Numbered from the stretch's first letter, positions 19,801-29,774 are shown. The stretch: DNA of 64,000 nt from Mactromeris polynyma (GCA_032209605.1 JASFXZ010000016.1:11656001-11720000); one strand, 5' to 3'. Numbers and translations: made by a program. The notes: generated by a model from the letters alone, not told the origin.

Positions 19801-21476
19801 GTTTGGTTGACAATTCATGGCCAATTCAATTTAATTACACTATAACAAATATTGACAGAAAATTCATGACAGACGTTTAAACTTGTATTTGTTTCAGACT
19901 ACACGGAGAATGGCGAGTCAGTCATACGGAGATTGAAGATAAAAACTTGACTGAGCATGTTCCGGGTGGATCCGTGCGAATATACCCGCAACTAGCTTTT
20001 TGGCTATTTCTTCGTAAGTACAGAGAAAATCTGCATATTTGTCGTATCAAGAATGTGATGATTAAGATATAAATATAACTAACTTTAACTATTTATGAGA
20101 CACAAATTGCTTAATATCGTATGTAATATTACATTTATATAAATAATGTTTTAGAGAAATTCATAAATTACGCTCGTCATGCTTACCTGTAGATTTTAAA
20201 GATATAACATCCAATTTGTGTCCGGTTGACTGTGCACATAACAAGTCTTAAGGTTGCTTAAATAATCCAAATAAATGTAATTTCACATTTTAAAACGCAT
20301 TAAATTTGGCCTTTTGATATTCTAACAAAATGATCGTTATTTCAGAACGTCGTACAGAGTTCTACAATCTCAACGTGATGATGCCGATAATTCTGACGTC
20401 ATTGATGGTTGTTCCGGTTTTCATTGTGCCGATAGATTCTGGAGAGAAGGTCTCGTACGTTCTCACGTTATTCCTGTCTCTCGCCGTACTTCTGACAATA
20501 GTCGCTGATTCACTTCCGCCCACGTCTATAACCATATCGGTGTTAGGTATGTTGAATTGTTTGCTTAATACTTACATTAAAACACAAAATTATATACAAA
20601 ACAGTACAATGGAAGTTTCTCTTAATGTTTGATCGTTGTTTATTCCGTTATCCTTCCTAATATTCCTACTTCAGAGTTGACCTAAAAATATACCCTATCT
20701 TCATTTATAAGTTATATACAAGGATCTGTAGATGGAAGCTTTGTCTTGTCATTCTTGCCGTCTCTGTGCAATTCTTCCACACTTGCGTTGTGCATTAACC
20801 CAATAAACTAAAATATATCAATGATTAAAAAAGTTTAGCACGAAATGCCTAGAGCATAGCACAGCAACCACAATGTAAAAATATATGCATAACCGTAAAC
20901 AGTAACAAAGGTTAGGGGACGCACTGTACTAGCATAACAAATGGATGGAACTAGGAGCTGAACATATGTTATATATTTGGTCAGATTATTAAGTTATTGT
21001 CATTTGTTTTTCCAGGTCTGTATCTAGGTATCGTGTTGATACTGGCGGCTCTTGCTATCTTATTGACAGTGCTCATTCTAATCCTGTATCACAAGAAGGG
21101 AACACCGGATAATGATTCCCTCATGATGAGTCTGACGTCTTGCGCGGCAAAGGTCACGCGGATGTATATGCCTGGAAAGAAACATGACTTTCCAAGTGGA
21201 GACAACCGCGTGGAACCTATCCCTATATTAACGGACAACAACCTGGAGGTCCTTGATATAACAACGTCAAAAGATGTCAAAATCATCTAGAAGGCAAATG
21301 ATAAAAGGAACCAATTCGAGGAATTGGAGAAACCGGAGGAGGTCATTACTTGGAAAGATATCGCGACCATCTTGGATCGATTTTGTTTCATATCTTTCTC
21401 TTTGATGATTGTAACAATGAACATATCATTTGTGATCGCGCTGACCGTTGGTGGTAGAGCCGCAGACTTCAATTGA
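10745..21476 (+). CDS. Nicotinic-acetylcholine-receptor-like subunit, copy 1 (whole gene model)
   Basis: Subunit of a pentameric ligand-gated cation channel of the plasma membrane. Exons: 10745-10826, 11809-11951, 13669-13713, 14059-14168, 14987-15092 or 15883-15988 (alternatives), 19240-19364, 19898-20013, 20346-20546, 21016-21476. Joined length is 1389 nt, 462 residues if the TAG at codon 401 (21288-21290) is ignored and 400 if it is used. Order: signal peptide (1-27), ligand-binding domain (about 30-240), M1 (about 250-271), M2 (277-297), M3 (311-334), short loop, M4 (about 432-455). M2 carries Glu276 at -1', Ser at 2', Thr at 6', Leu286 at 9' and Asp at 20', as in cation-selective nicotinic channels. 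Loop-D Trp87 and loop-B Trp182 are kept. Loop-A Tyr is Asp125, loop C has no adjacent cysteines, and the second Cys-loop cysteine is Gly175. It therefore looks like a non-alpha, divergent subunit. No transcript evidence is available here. Confidence 0.85.
11809..11951 (+). CDS. Receptor copy 1, exon 2: N-terminal helix and first strand
   Basis: 143 bp, acceptor TTCCACAG, donor TTG|GTAAGT. It contains SYDPVSRP, then THVKTGLNVLAIDEL, matching the nicotinic N-terminal pattern (YxxxxRPxxxxxxVxxGLxxxxIDE). It completes the split codon from exon 1 and ends in phase 0. A 51-bp perfect-ended hairpin starts 22 bases after the donor. Confidence 0.85.
11974..12024. mobile_element. 51-bp hairpin, internally deleted MITE
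   Basis: ACAGTCGGACCTCGTATATT at the left pairs with GAACGAGGTCCGACTGT at the right, with almost no loop. Unit B has the fuller 163-bp version at the same site in intron 2 (55176-55338), so unit A lost most of the interior and kept only the ends. Confidence 0.85.
12095..12300 (-). mobile_element. tRNA-derived SINE (family S), minus strand
   Basis: Minus-strand tRNA-like head (about 12235-12297, B-box at about 12247-12258) followed by a body containing GAAGGGCAAGTTAGTACTGG and GGTTAGGTCAA. The same body occurs in plus orientation at 49460-49690 and in minus at 34095, 34590, 55424 and 60215. The body resembles a conserved central domain known from molluscan SINEs, but I cannot name it with certainty. 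Confidence 0.75.
13269..13520 (-). repeat. R1 repeat in reverse, containing a 23-bp minisatellite
   Basis: Reverse R1 landmarks (GGTCGGCCAGACTATTCC at about 13287 and AAGGCATTGCCTTG at 13487) flank a short array at about 13325-13445: five units of the type TGTTTACCCTTGCACCTCC with TGAG. The array is absent from other R1 copies, so it arose inside this one. Confidence 0.8.
13669..13713 (+). CDS. Receptor copy 1, exon 3: loop D micro-exon
   Basis: A 45-bp exon (15 codons, NLKDQKLTMAGWLTF), acceptor TTTTGTAG, donor TTT|GTAAGT, phase 0 at both ends. It corresponds to the 45-bp exon found in this position in most nicotinic receptor genes and carries the loop-D tryptophan (Trp87). Too short to be seen as an open frame; recognised from the motif and from its copy at 55878. 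Confidence 0.85.
14059..14168 (+). CDS. Receptor copy 1, exon 4: loop A region
   Basis: 110 bp, acceptor GCTATCAG, donor AACTC|GTACGT. It encodes EWEDERLTWNKTAKDD and later DYIWKPEVVIDN, matching WxDxRLxWN and WKPDxxLYN of nicotinic receptors. Asn100 lies in an N-K-T glycosylation motif. The tyrosine expected seven residues after the Trp of WKP is Asp125, which removes a classic agonist-box residue. Confidence 0.9.
14235..14414. mobile_element. Palindromic MITE, family P, in the intron after exon 4
   Basis: GAGCACCGCTGTACAATTTC at the left, ATAGCAGCGCTC at the right, with paired TGACGTCA motifs. About 180 bp. Present at the same intron position in copy 2 (56428-56636), so it predates the gene duplication. 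It lies upstream of both alternative exons 5. Confidence 0.85.
14987..15092 (+). CDS. Receptor copy 1, alternative exon 5a
   Basis: 106 bp between acceptor CCCGGAAAG and donor GAG|GTAACT. It encodes 35 full codons with LGIIKSVDLLLRIKYTGG, then VEWQPLVLF and ending HCE, the same block as exon 5b (covers strands around loop E and the first Cys-loop cysteine). Same length and phases as 5b, so the two are interchangeable, and using both would shift the frame. The acceptor is weaker than usual (purines before AG). A nearer CAG at 14991-14993 would give the wrong frame. Confidence 0.75.
15883..15988 (+). CDS. Receptor copy 1, alternative exon 5b
   Basis: 106 bp, acceptor ACATTTACAG, donor GAG|GTCAGT. 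Residues 127-162 include LEIVSSKDLMLRLKYDG, then VDWEPLKLF and HCE; Cys161 is the first cysteine of the Cys-loop. It differs from 5a at about half its residues, so the exon duplication is old and precedes the gene duplication (both versions occur in both units). Confidence 0.85.
15989..16642. repeat. Intron 5b-6 of copy 1, first part: reverse R1 fragments
   Basis: Two reverse R1 pieces at about 16425-16455 (GCGGGGCGGCATTGCTTG) and 16535-16600 (GCGAGGCATTGTCTTG). The first matches a piece at 58835 in copy 2. No additional receptor exon found. Confidence 0.6.
16643..17044 (+). mobile_element. 5'-truncated LINE 3' end with 49-bp target duplication
   Basis: The 49 bases at 16643-16691 (TCGTTATTATTTCCCTACTT to AAAATACGATC) recur at 16996-17044. 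Between them lies a 3' UTR related to that of the 6420-9865 element: GAGATTGGCTTTTACAACA, TTGCGCGCTAAATGACC, GTCGATGCGCCATAAAACC and a TAAATAAATAAAT tail. No coding part is left. The long, exact direct repeat indicates target-primed insertion. Confidence 0.9.
17045..17310 (+). repeat. R1 repeat, partial
   Basis: TACAGGGAACGCCACATACA followed by CAGTGCCTCCCCACGGAG and CCACAAAACATAAGGCAC. The first part (17090-17200) is a related, more decayed stretch sharing ACAACGTACCCAACCAC with 58875-58925. Confidence 0.75.
17311..19239. other. Rest of intron 5b-6 of copy 1
   Basis: A three-fold repeat of TATAATTTATGCATTGA-type sequence at about 17325-17420, another R1 piece at 18475-18620, and a SINE shred at about 18738-18760 (GGTCAATGGCGCAACCGGG). 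The 3' part from 19030 matches copy 2 again. No exon recognised. Confidence 0.6.
19240..19364 (+). CDS. Receptor copy 1, exon 6: Cys-loop and loop B
   Basis: 125 bp, acceptor ACTTTCAG, donor TTTGT|GTAGGA. It begins VDITYYPYDQQNGG and continues VDIVSWAYTYDEV. The YPYD core of the Cys-loop and loop-B Trp182/Tyr184 are present, but the residue 14 after Cys161 is Gly175 rather than Cys. The frame runs into TAG just past the donor, so the chosen donor matters: it joins to exon 7 as NLEDFV-LHGEW, matching the family. Confidence 0.85.
19898..20013 (+). CDS. Receptor copy 1, exon 7: loop C region to start of M1
   Basis: 116 bp, acceptor TTGTTTCAG, donor CTTC|GTAAGT. It encodes LHGEWRVSHTEIEDKN and ends QLAFWLFL. 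The GEW motif is conserved. Loop C lacks the vicinal Cys pair that defines alpha subunits. Asn220 lies in an N-L-T glycosylation motif. Confidence 0.85.
20346..20546 (+). CDS. Receptor copy 1, exon 8: M1 and M2 pore helix
   Basis: 201 bp, acceptor TTATTTCAG, donor TTAG|GTATGT. It encodes RRTEFYNLNVMMP (start of M1), then DSGEKVSYVLTLFLSLAV (M2) and DSLPPTS. The GEK motif, Leu at 9' and Ser at 2' match nicotinic cation channels. The conserved Cys after the M1 proline is replaced by Ile. Confidence 0.95.
21016..21476 (+). CDS. Receptor copy 1, exon 9: M3, intracellular loop, M4, with internal TAG
   Basis: Acceptor TTTTTCCAG, final stop TGA at 21474-21476. It begins GLYLGIVLILAALAILLTV (M3), runs through a short basic/acidic loop (KKHDFPSGDN), and ends TWKDIATILDRFCF (start of M4). 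TAG at 21288-21290 interrupts codon 401 in the loop; copy 2 has CAA there. Downstream of the TAG the frame stays open through M4 to the family-like end, which suggests the stop is recent, rare or read incorrectly. Being in the last exon, it would not trigger junction-dependent decay. Confidence 0.85.
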
Positions 21477-22329
21477 CAATAATAAAAAAAGGGTTACCTA
21501 CAATACTTTGTAACAATGTCACCAAAAATCGGCAAACCATGTAACAATAAAACCCGAACGCAAACTAAAAATACTTTAGTTTAAGTATGTACTGATCAAA
21601 GAAATGTTAACAATTATAAATTGTTCAGATATTTAGCTTTTCTAAATAAATTACTTACTTTACTAACTTGTCTCATCTGCTTGTTGGTTATGAATATAAA
21701 TTTAGCTTCGAAACATTTCACCGTGGCCACCTTCTTAATTGCGCATGCGGCAACTAAGCCTATACTACGGTATAGTACGCACCATTTCAGGTATTTCATG
21801 TAGATTTGTGTACGATGGAACGTGGAACACACATATTTTATTGAAACTTTACGTATTCTAACTAGCTATATAAAGTGTATAAGCGACAGATGATCGAAGT
21901 TTCACGTTTTAAAGATATTTTGGCCAATCATTCGAGAAAACCGATGTGTTTCGTCTGTTTCTAATGGGAAACTTAATTTTAAAGTCATCATTTGTCGCCA
22001 AATATTAGTTTTGTTAATTTACAGTTTTTCAGACGGTGGCTACGGTGCAATAGTTCAACATGAAATTTGCAACGTTGACATGGAAGAAAAATCATTATAA
22101 AACTATATGAATAAAGAAGTCGACAATGCAAATCACACAGCCATCACAACAGCACAAGATGGCATAAGTATACACATAACAAAAATGAATATAGAAGTGG
22201 AAAAGGATCGTCTATGGAAGTTCTGATTTGTGAATGTGGCACTCGCTTCTCAACATTTCTTTGACCATTATGAAGAAAAACTTAAATAAGCATATAAGGC
22301 AAATACAGTACAATCGAACATATGCAGGT
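21477..22329. other. Spacer after receptor copy 1
   Basis: The first 360 bp match the spacer after copy 2 (TATTTAGCTTTTCTAAATAA, CTTGGCCACC-like); the rest is unique to unit A. No coding signal. Confidence 0.5.
21481..21486 (+). terminator. Polyadenylation signal AATAAA, copy 1
   Basis: AATAAA five bases after the TGA at 21474-21476, and also present at the same place in copy 2 (62188-62193). The very short 3' UTR is unusual, so further signals downstream may be used. Confidence 0.45.
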
Positions 22330-23170
22330 GTGGCGCATTGATAAAACCAAGAAGGAGAAACTTGTAGCAATCTGTAATGGGTAAGGCAAAAATATTAGTA
22401 ACACAACGGTCTCGCAATCTTGGAACTTACTCTAAAAATACCGAAGGCTTAACGACGTGTCAACATCGCATTTAACCGTTGTATTGCTAACACTATAATC
22501 ATAATGTGGTCTGAGATGGTAGAGACTTAAGAATATATTAGCAAACATCTGACAATACAAGACCCTATCAATTGACCATAGCATCTTCCGTATGATGACC
22601 AATCTGCAGTTGTTACCAACTAGTACTGGGTGATTGTTCCACCATCATTTGACAATTGGATGTACAATTAAGTATTAACTTTAGCCAAGTCATCACGGAG
22701 AACATACGCCAAACTTGTGATTTGAACCAGCGACTTTCTGGTTGACAGTCTAGCGCTCTTCCGACTATTTAATAATGTGAGCTAAAATTAAAACAAACCT
22801 AGTAATAATCGATTATAGGATGACTGCTAATAAAAGTCAATAACCATTATACGCAATGCATAAAGGTAACCAACCCTTCAGTCCATTTGGAAAACCAGTG
22901 GTTAGTTTACCCATAAGACATGTTATCATACCGTAATGTCTCATTGAAGAAGATGCTACATTACGGTTACAGTGTCTGTCTAAACAAGTAATGATTGTAA
23001 GAGGTTCGGTTTGCATTGCAGGTAGATACAAACATTTCATTCTTGTTGAAAAATATCAAAATGTTTGCTCTTGGCACAAATAGCGATCATTCAGTCTGTC
23101 TTAGAGAATGACTGATTTTATTTCCAGAGTTCAAACTACTGGAAATAACAAGTTTAACGATAGGCTATTT
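22330..23170. repeat. Receptor-unit 3' tail block after copy 1
   Basis: Same block as 3233-4175, 43118-44050 and 62765-64000, with a tRNA-like minus-strand stretch at about 22725-22768. Its presence after each receptor copy defines the repeat period of the array. Confidence 0.75.
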
Positions 23171-23249
23171 CTCAATGTTATCGATGTTTGATTTTGTATC
23201 GGCGAAATATAGTAGTAAGTATCACCGGGTCGGCCACTTTCAAAAAGTC

Positions 23250-23570
23250 AGGGTCTCACAATATTAATAGAGTACAAAATACAAAGTAAAATGCCACGCA
23301 GGACAAAGATAGATATACAGTTTTCACCATACAGACCACTGGAAAACAACAACAGTCTACAAAACAAAAGGTACTGGGTGTGTAAGGGTCAACATGGTTG
23401 GGAATAGGGGTGCAATGAATTGTCTGGCCGACCATCAAATACAACTATGGAGAATACAGAGTGACAACAATGTAGAAACGTTTATTGGGTGGAATACTTC
23501 AAGGAACAAGCCAAGAAAGTCAGTAATCAGAACGGGTGGGACGCATGAAAAAATATTAGATCAAGTAAAG
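23250..23570 (+). repeat. R1 repeat
   Basis: Contains GGAAAACAACAACAGTCTAC, then a TGTCTGGCCGACCA block and a TGGGTGGAATA block in the R1 order. Decayed 5' part. Confidence 0.65.
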
Positions 23571-26500
23571 TAACTACACATGGTGATGAAAGGGAAAATT
23601 AACATATACATTTGTATAAAAAAACATATAAAGAACTTATAATAACATAGGAGACATAAAACATATTAAGGGAAATTGAGCTAAATATAAATCACTGGTG
23701 AAATTGGAACGATCATTGGATTATATTCGGAACTTTGTAGGCATTAACTTTTGCGCTAGAACAGAATAAATTTTTTTTAATGTTTTACTGAGTATCTTAA
23801 AACTATTATCCAGCATTTTGGGATTGTGTTGTGTTGTGGTGTATATGATGTTTCTGGTTTCGTTGGTGTTTTCATTGTTTCATTTTGTTTTATCCAGTGT
23901 GTGTCAATGTATGTCGAAGTATTATTTGGTTGAAGATTTTTAGTTTTTATCAATGGGTCATCCTCCTCTCTATGCATTACGTACATCGGGTCGTATAGAT
24001 CAGTTGAATTTCTCCAGGCTTCTTTCTTCATTATGACAGCATTTCATTAAATTATACTTATTGTTCTTATTGTACTTAGCAATGGGGTATATCAAGCAGG
24101 TTTCTGTCTTAATTATATTCGATTTATTTGCAATATATGGCCTCCGGCCCCAATACAATATATACAACATGAGATAAACATTATGCATGAAGTTATGACA
24201 TAAATAGTTAAACAACATAGTCAATTTAAACAATGTTGACGTATTATTATATTGTCATTTGGTGATACATATGACGTCATTTGGCATTACCATTCTCACT
24301 ATATAGCTGTTTTATAACACATCTTATTCTGATTGGGTACAGTCGTATACTTAATAGATAATTATATTTTTACTTCTATTGTCTTTATTTTAAATTCCAT
24401 TTCCCTATCACTAGTATTTAATATTTGTTTAATTATTAACTACATTTTCCGGTTTACTTTACGTTAAGTTATTGATTTGATATTTTTTGGTTGTTTTACA
24501 TTCTGATATAACTAATTTAGGTACTGGGAACAAGGTCACTATAAGGCTGCCTTTTCCTTCGTGCTGGATTATATAAATAGTGTCGTTATGTACGTAAAAG
24601 TTAATTGCTTTTAATGATTAGTAGCTGCCTACTTAGTCACTTTATGTGTATATCTTGGACATCAATGACCATATATAGCGATAAAGTGTGAGGTTTTCTA
24701 GCCGTTAAATCGATTTAACTCCCAGTTTTCTTAATGAGTTCCAAGGCTTGATCGCCAAAATATATTCACACTCACCTGGTAGTTAATGTAGTTTAATCTT
24801 ACTACACTTAGCATATGTATTGATCTTCTTTGTGTTTACCAATTCAGACCAAAAATCAAATCCTGTCCAAATTTACACGTTTATCTTGCGGTTGTTACAT
24901 ATTCTGTTGTGTACGGTGATTATCATAGTTTTCGTAAACGTGTGAAGTGTAACAACTTGCACTCGATACATAGGTGCAACTATTGTTCTTTGACGATGTG
25001 CAAGGTAGATGTTCAATTGAATTTTGAGTTCATATCACTTTTTAGAGTTTATCTGAATAAACTAGGAACAAAAGCCGTTTGTGATGATGGTAGTTTAAGT
25101 GATTAAGACAAACGTTTGATTGCTAAAGGTTTTCTTAATAAGAAGACGTTTTGTACCACAAGGAACTGTGACAGGTCCTGAGTGCTAATACCATAACTTT
25201 TCGAGTAGCTTCAAAAATATCGGACGATTATTCATGTGTTCAATATATATAATTAAACATGCCTATTAAGGGATCAAATTCAACAATATCCAACTGCAAT
25301 CGCAATTTCCTTACATGAGGACCACTTCATGATTTGATAAAATGTCCATGTAAACCATTCCAGGTTATGATTCCTGTATGGGTAGATACAAGCTATGTAC
25401 TACTCGAATGACTGTTAATGATACATGATGACGACAGTTTTAAGTCTCCCTCTCCCGCTAACTTTGTTTCTTTCTCACTAGCTCGCTCCCTCTCTCAATC
25501 AACAAACTAACAGATAACATATGGCTTTATATTTTTATTTCCGACCATACAATTGGTGTTAATCAGAAGGTACATGTAATCAATATTTAAAGTTACACAA
25601 TCAATACACATGTGACAATGTAATCAGAATCTTACATGAATATATGATAATAATCATACAGACATTTTATACAATAATTAAAAAAACAACATCATATATC
25701 CCGTTTCAATGATTACTCGTAATCGCATGTTAGCAATAATAATATAGGATAAGCGCTTTAAAGTACATAGCAAACAAACGAAGCACTTATTTCATGTTAC
25801 TACAAAATAGACTTTATGGCTGACACAGAAGTAAGTTTTATTCACTCATAAGTGTGAGCGCATATCGGTATTCTCATTTAAATGGTAAGGACACGTATGG
25901 TTCCTACCTAACGCAGCCGTTTACCGAAGTATCTTTCGTGTAATATGGTTCACACATAATAGCAACTGAACTATCGATTTGGAAGCAGTGATTTTTCTCT
26001 ACATACCTATACACTACGTGATGCATTGTAGATCCAATTTTAAACTAAAGTATTTAATTTTAAAATAAGCAAACAAATGTCCTGATTAGTCAGACATACA
26101 AAAGCTGATGCCTTGTTGAGTCAGTATTATATTTTAAAATTATTCAGTGATCAAAATTCCTGATTAATAATCACATTCATTACGAGGTCTATGGTATTAT
26201 TTGAATTGTGACCAAGGCTGAGACTGCAAAATGTGACTGTATCAGACAAACACATGGAATCCTGAGTCATACAACAACAATAACATCAACAGAAAACAAA
26301 AAAATCAACATCACAACATGGCACGGCATGCTGGCAAACCATGCTCAACGTAGCAGGCTAAAATTATTTGGTTTGGCAACCAAGGATTTCTATGAATGCA
26401 TTTGACATGTTAGTCATTTAGACAAGCAAATATATTTCATTGTTAATATATATATTATATTTCGTGACGCAATGCATGTACAATGTAAATTATTGATCAT

Positions 26501-27238
26501 TATAGCAATATGAAAGTATTATAAATACATACATACATTTAACATTTGACTTGCTCCACAATGTTCAATATGAATAGCAATAATTCATCTGATAGTGACA
26601 TCAACAATATTGTTTCAAGTTAGCTTAGTCTTACATATTTTAACGTACGCGGCAGAAAAACATTGATAAACGAAATATATGATCATTCTATAGGGTCGTC
26701 ATCACTAGTCTGCATGTAACGGGTATATGTTACGCGTACACAGTTATGTCGCTCTAAAAGTGTTCCACCGATAGCAACAATCGCAATCAACAATCTCACT
26801 ACGAAATATACAAGTTGAATTATATAAGTATTGTAATTGCAAGTTTGAAGAGTGCATTTTCTGAAGTGATGTGATCCTGGCAAACCCATCCTTTCTGTAG
26901 AGTTCATATTTTGTGCGAAAACAAGTAAAATGGGATTGTATAGTATCGAGAATCTTCAATATTGGCCCAATTATCCAACTGCCTAATTCTGAAACAGCAA
27001 ACAAAATATATATTTAAACTGCATGTAACCAATGCAATATACACTTCTTATGGGCTGTATTTTCCTAAAACTTTTTACTTCCTACTACTCAAGTATAATG
27101 CATGTAAAACTAAATTTGGGAAACACTAACGTAGTAATGAAGTAACAACAAAGTCAACCACTGATACAGATTCTATGTAAAATATACACCTGACAAAGGT
27201 TGCAATGTGTTTTTGATTTTACAGTGTTCATGATTATG
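23571..27238. other. AT-rich spacer without recognised gene
   Basis: Only short open frames (up to 86 codons, for example 26744-27004 minus), none with a family motif or splice-bounded structure. A CT-rich run lies at about 25445-25500. Nothing else can be supported. Confidence 0.5.
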
Positions 27239-27262
27239 TTCAATAACTTACCAAAATGTTAT

Positions 27263-27345
27263 AACTGAGTAACATCGGATTCCTTGATTCCTCTCTCCGC
27301 CAACTGCTGTTTTACTTGGCCAATGTACTTCAGATACGTGCTATT
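27263..27345 (-). other. Possible terminal exon on the minus strand, conserved in D1 and D2
   Basis: Reading ends QQLAERGIKESDVTQL-stop in D1 and QQLAERGIRESDVTQL-stop at 35127-35200 in D2. Substitutions in the last 16 codons are mostly silent or conservative, while the sequence further out has diverged, and a pyrimidine run plus AG lies upstream on that strand. Not recognised as a known family. It could be the last exon of an unseen gene. Confidence 0.25.
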
Positions 27346-28119
27346 GTATTTGGAAAAAAAATATAATAGTTTTACCATTTTGATAGTGATAGTACCGTGA
27401 CAAGCACACACATCTGCAGAGAAACTGCTTTGTTCAACAACGGCATACATTTATGTTCTTGTAATGCTGTTTTTTATTATTGTTAACATTTCCAAGTGAT
27501 GGATGGAAATGAACGCTAATATATTTCAAGCCTAAGTAGTATTCAATTGCATCTTCAATGTTTATTTTATATTCATAATTTGAGAATTATACATAACTTA
27601 GATTAGGAAGTGGACGATAATACCTAGAAAGGATAGTTATTGTCGGAGAGATTTAAACTAATGCGGGTAAATATCTCTCATAGGTTCCTACATGGTATTG
27701 TTTTTTTATATTTGCGATTGGTTTACTCGTTACTTCTTGGAATCTTCGATATAATAAACTGAATTCTCGTCTAAACCAGTCAATGATCGTCACGTACCGA
27801 GATGTTTCTGTCTGTTAAGACAGCAAGATAACTTTTCTAACGACGTAATGATAATTTCTGGTAACATGGTATAGCCCTATTTGGTTATTTTCAGAATTAA
27901 TAATGCGAATCGACCTTTATATTATTGTTATAGTCCCATTTGTAGTAACATACACATCATGATGGAATCATGCTGTTTTATGCTTAAATTTGTTATCGAA
28001 ATGGATTGATGATTCGTTTCAAAGTAACGTAATTGTTCGAACAACGCTTTGAAAAGTACACATCTTCACAGACAAGTTTACATACAGATTGCAAATTACA
28101 CAGTTATTAAACAGCTGGG

Positions 28120-28400
28120 CATCAGATGCACTGCATCCATTCTGAGGAAATTATTATAACCATTAGGATATTCACGGTTGAGTTCTTGCAGGAGTTGTTC
28201 ATACTGCATACAGTGGAGTGGTCTACGTGCCAGCCATTGCCTACACCAGATGTACACGCCTACGTCTTATTCCTCTGCGTTGAAGCTCAGACAGAGCCTC
28301 TTCCTGTTTTTCTGCCTCAGCTAGAATAGTGGCCAGTTGTATGGCAACCTCTCACCAACGTCGTTAAAATGCCTGCTGCTCAACTTCCATGGTGTTGCTT
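28120..28400 (-). pseudogene. HARBI1-like (PIF/Harbinger) transposase N-terminal remnant
   Basis: On the minus strand two frames join into ALSELQRRGIRRRR, then WLARRPLHCMQYEQLLQELN, then REYPNGYNNFLRMDA. This order (basic run, W-L-A-R-R-P, QYEQLLQELNRE, G-Y-x-N-F-L-R-M) is characteristic of the N-terminus of bivalve and vertebrate Harbinger transposases. A frameshift near 28245 and loss of the DDE part make it dead. D2 lacks it. Confidence 0.65.
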
Positions 28401-28760
28401 CTTCGATAGTCTTTGGTTAACTGAATACCGAACAAAGAACTACAGTTTTATACCTAGTCTGTTGCTGTCGTGCAGCTATCGTGCCCGATAGTACATGGTC
28501 GGGTAAATGTCAGGTAGATATCGGGTTGAGGTCGATAAAAGGTAGGGCTTGTCGTGTTGATGCGATTAGAGGTCGAGTAGAAGTTTGGATGTGTATCGGC
28601 AAATGGTCTTGAAGTGGTCTAGTATGGTCCACTTCAGGTCTGGCAGAGGTCCCCTTCCGTCGTGTAGTCCACCGACCAAACACCTGGTCGAGCTTGGGCG
28701 CAGAATATGGCCGCTCGGGGAGACAGAGGTTCTCAGATCGGCGGTGAGAACGAGGCATTA
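28401..28760 (-). other. Upstream part of the Harbinger insertion, GC-richer, function unclear
   Basis: GC-rich island absent from D2. A 114-codon minus frame (28510-28854) has no family motif, so it is treated as transposon-borne sequence rather than a gene. Confidence 0.35.
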
Positions 28761-28924
28761 GGTTCCACTTCAATGTTGTGAAATGGCATAATCCTAATTT
28801 TCCAAAACTCTTATTTCTCTTTCTGTCACATGTATTTAAAATGTAACTCATCAATATCGCACCAAATTGGTATTAGAACAAAATGATTGGTTGATAATTA
28901 CAATAATACACCTGAACATTCAGT

Positions 28925-29585
28925 GATTGGTTACTGTAGTACAAACAGTAGACAAAACACGGAATGAAAATTATTATTTTTACTACATTTAAATAGTCTT
29001 AATAAACAAATATCCATATATATGTACAAACAATATATGTATATACCAATAAGTATTTCAAATTACAAATGATTGAAACACTTGTACAAATGTATAAATG
29101 AATTTATAAATCTGCGCACAAAAGCTGAAATTAGGCAATTTATACTCTAATAATTTATTTTGCATTACAGTTATATTAATCTAACGAGTAAAAGGTTGAT
29201 TTGATAAATAACAACACGTGACAAATACATTCAGATCAATGTTACGTACACAGATATATACATATAATGAAAGAGAAATGTTTTGAAACGTTAGTACATC
29301 ATGTTATATTTAGCGGAAATATTCATGCAATTATCCAAGTGTAAATTCAAGATATCAAAAGATCAAACATGTATAAACACGGATATACAAATCGTCAAAT
29401 AATTATCTGTTGAATGCATTTCAAGTTACTCAAGTTATCAATACTTATTATTTCAAAGGAGATTAAACATATTCTATACTGTGAATATACTACCAGGATC
29501 ATGTAGTCAGACAGACTTTTAATGTTGAATATAATTTCGTTATTCTGGTGTCAGTGTCATATTAAGGGTAATTGGCGTTGAAACT
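28925..29585. other. D1-specific AT-rich segment
   Basis: Absent between the matching flanks in D2 (about 36262). Very AT-rich, no coding signal, and no terminal repeats recognised by eye. Confidence 0.45.
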
Positions 29586-29774
29586 TCTCGAATCAGAAAA
29601 AGTGTGGCAAACGAACCATCAGACTACGGTCATTGAGTGGTCGATATGTTTTCCTGACGGTAAGCCCAGCGTTTGCAATAAAGCGATGAACAAGTAAAAT
29701 ACTTATCGGAAACAATACTTTTAGTCGATACTTTGTATAGTATTGTGCATCACGTTTCATGAGGAAATTTACTA

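Larger units (their letters stand above)
285..23250 (+). repeat. Tandem duplication unit A (contains receptor copy 1)
   Basis: Sequence from about 285 matches sequence from about 38915 in the same order and orientation. Landmarks: flank at 285-2700, SINE and tail block 3130-4690, MITE 4923, Tc1 remnant 9959, receptor exons 10745-21476, tail 22330-23170. The match is broken by insertions private to one copy: a retroelement in A at 6420-9865, and several kilobases of transposons in intron 1 of B. Exon 1 is identical in the two units over all 82 bases, while introns carry many substitutions and indels. Edges are approximate because they were read by eye. Confidence 0.9.

Noticed and set aside
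28510..28854. 114-codon minus-strand frame as a host gene
   Set aside because: It is confined to a D1-only insertion next to a Harbinger remnant and shows no family motif.
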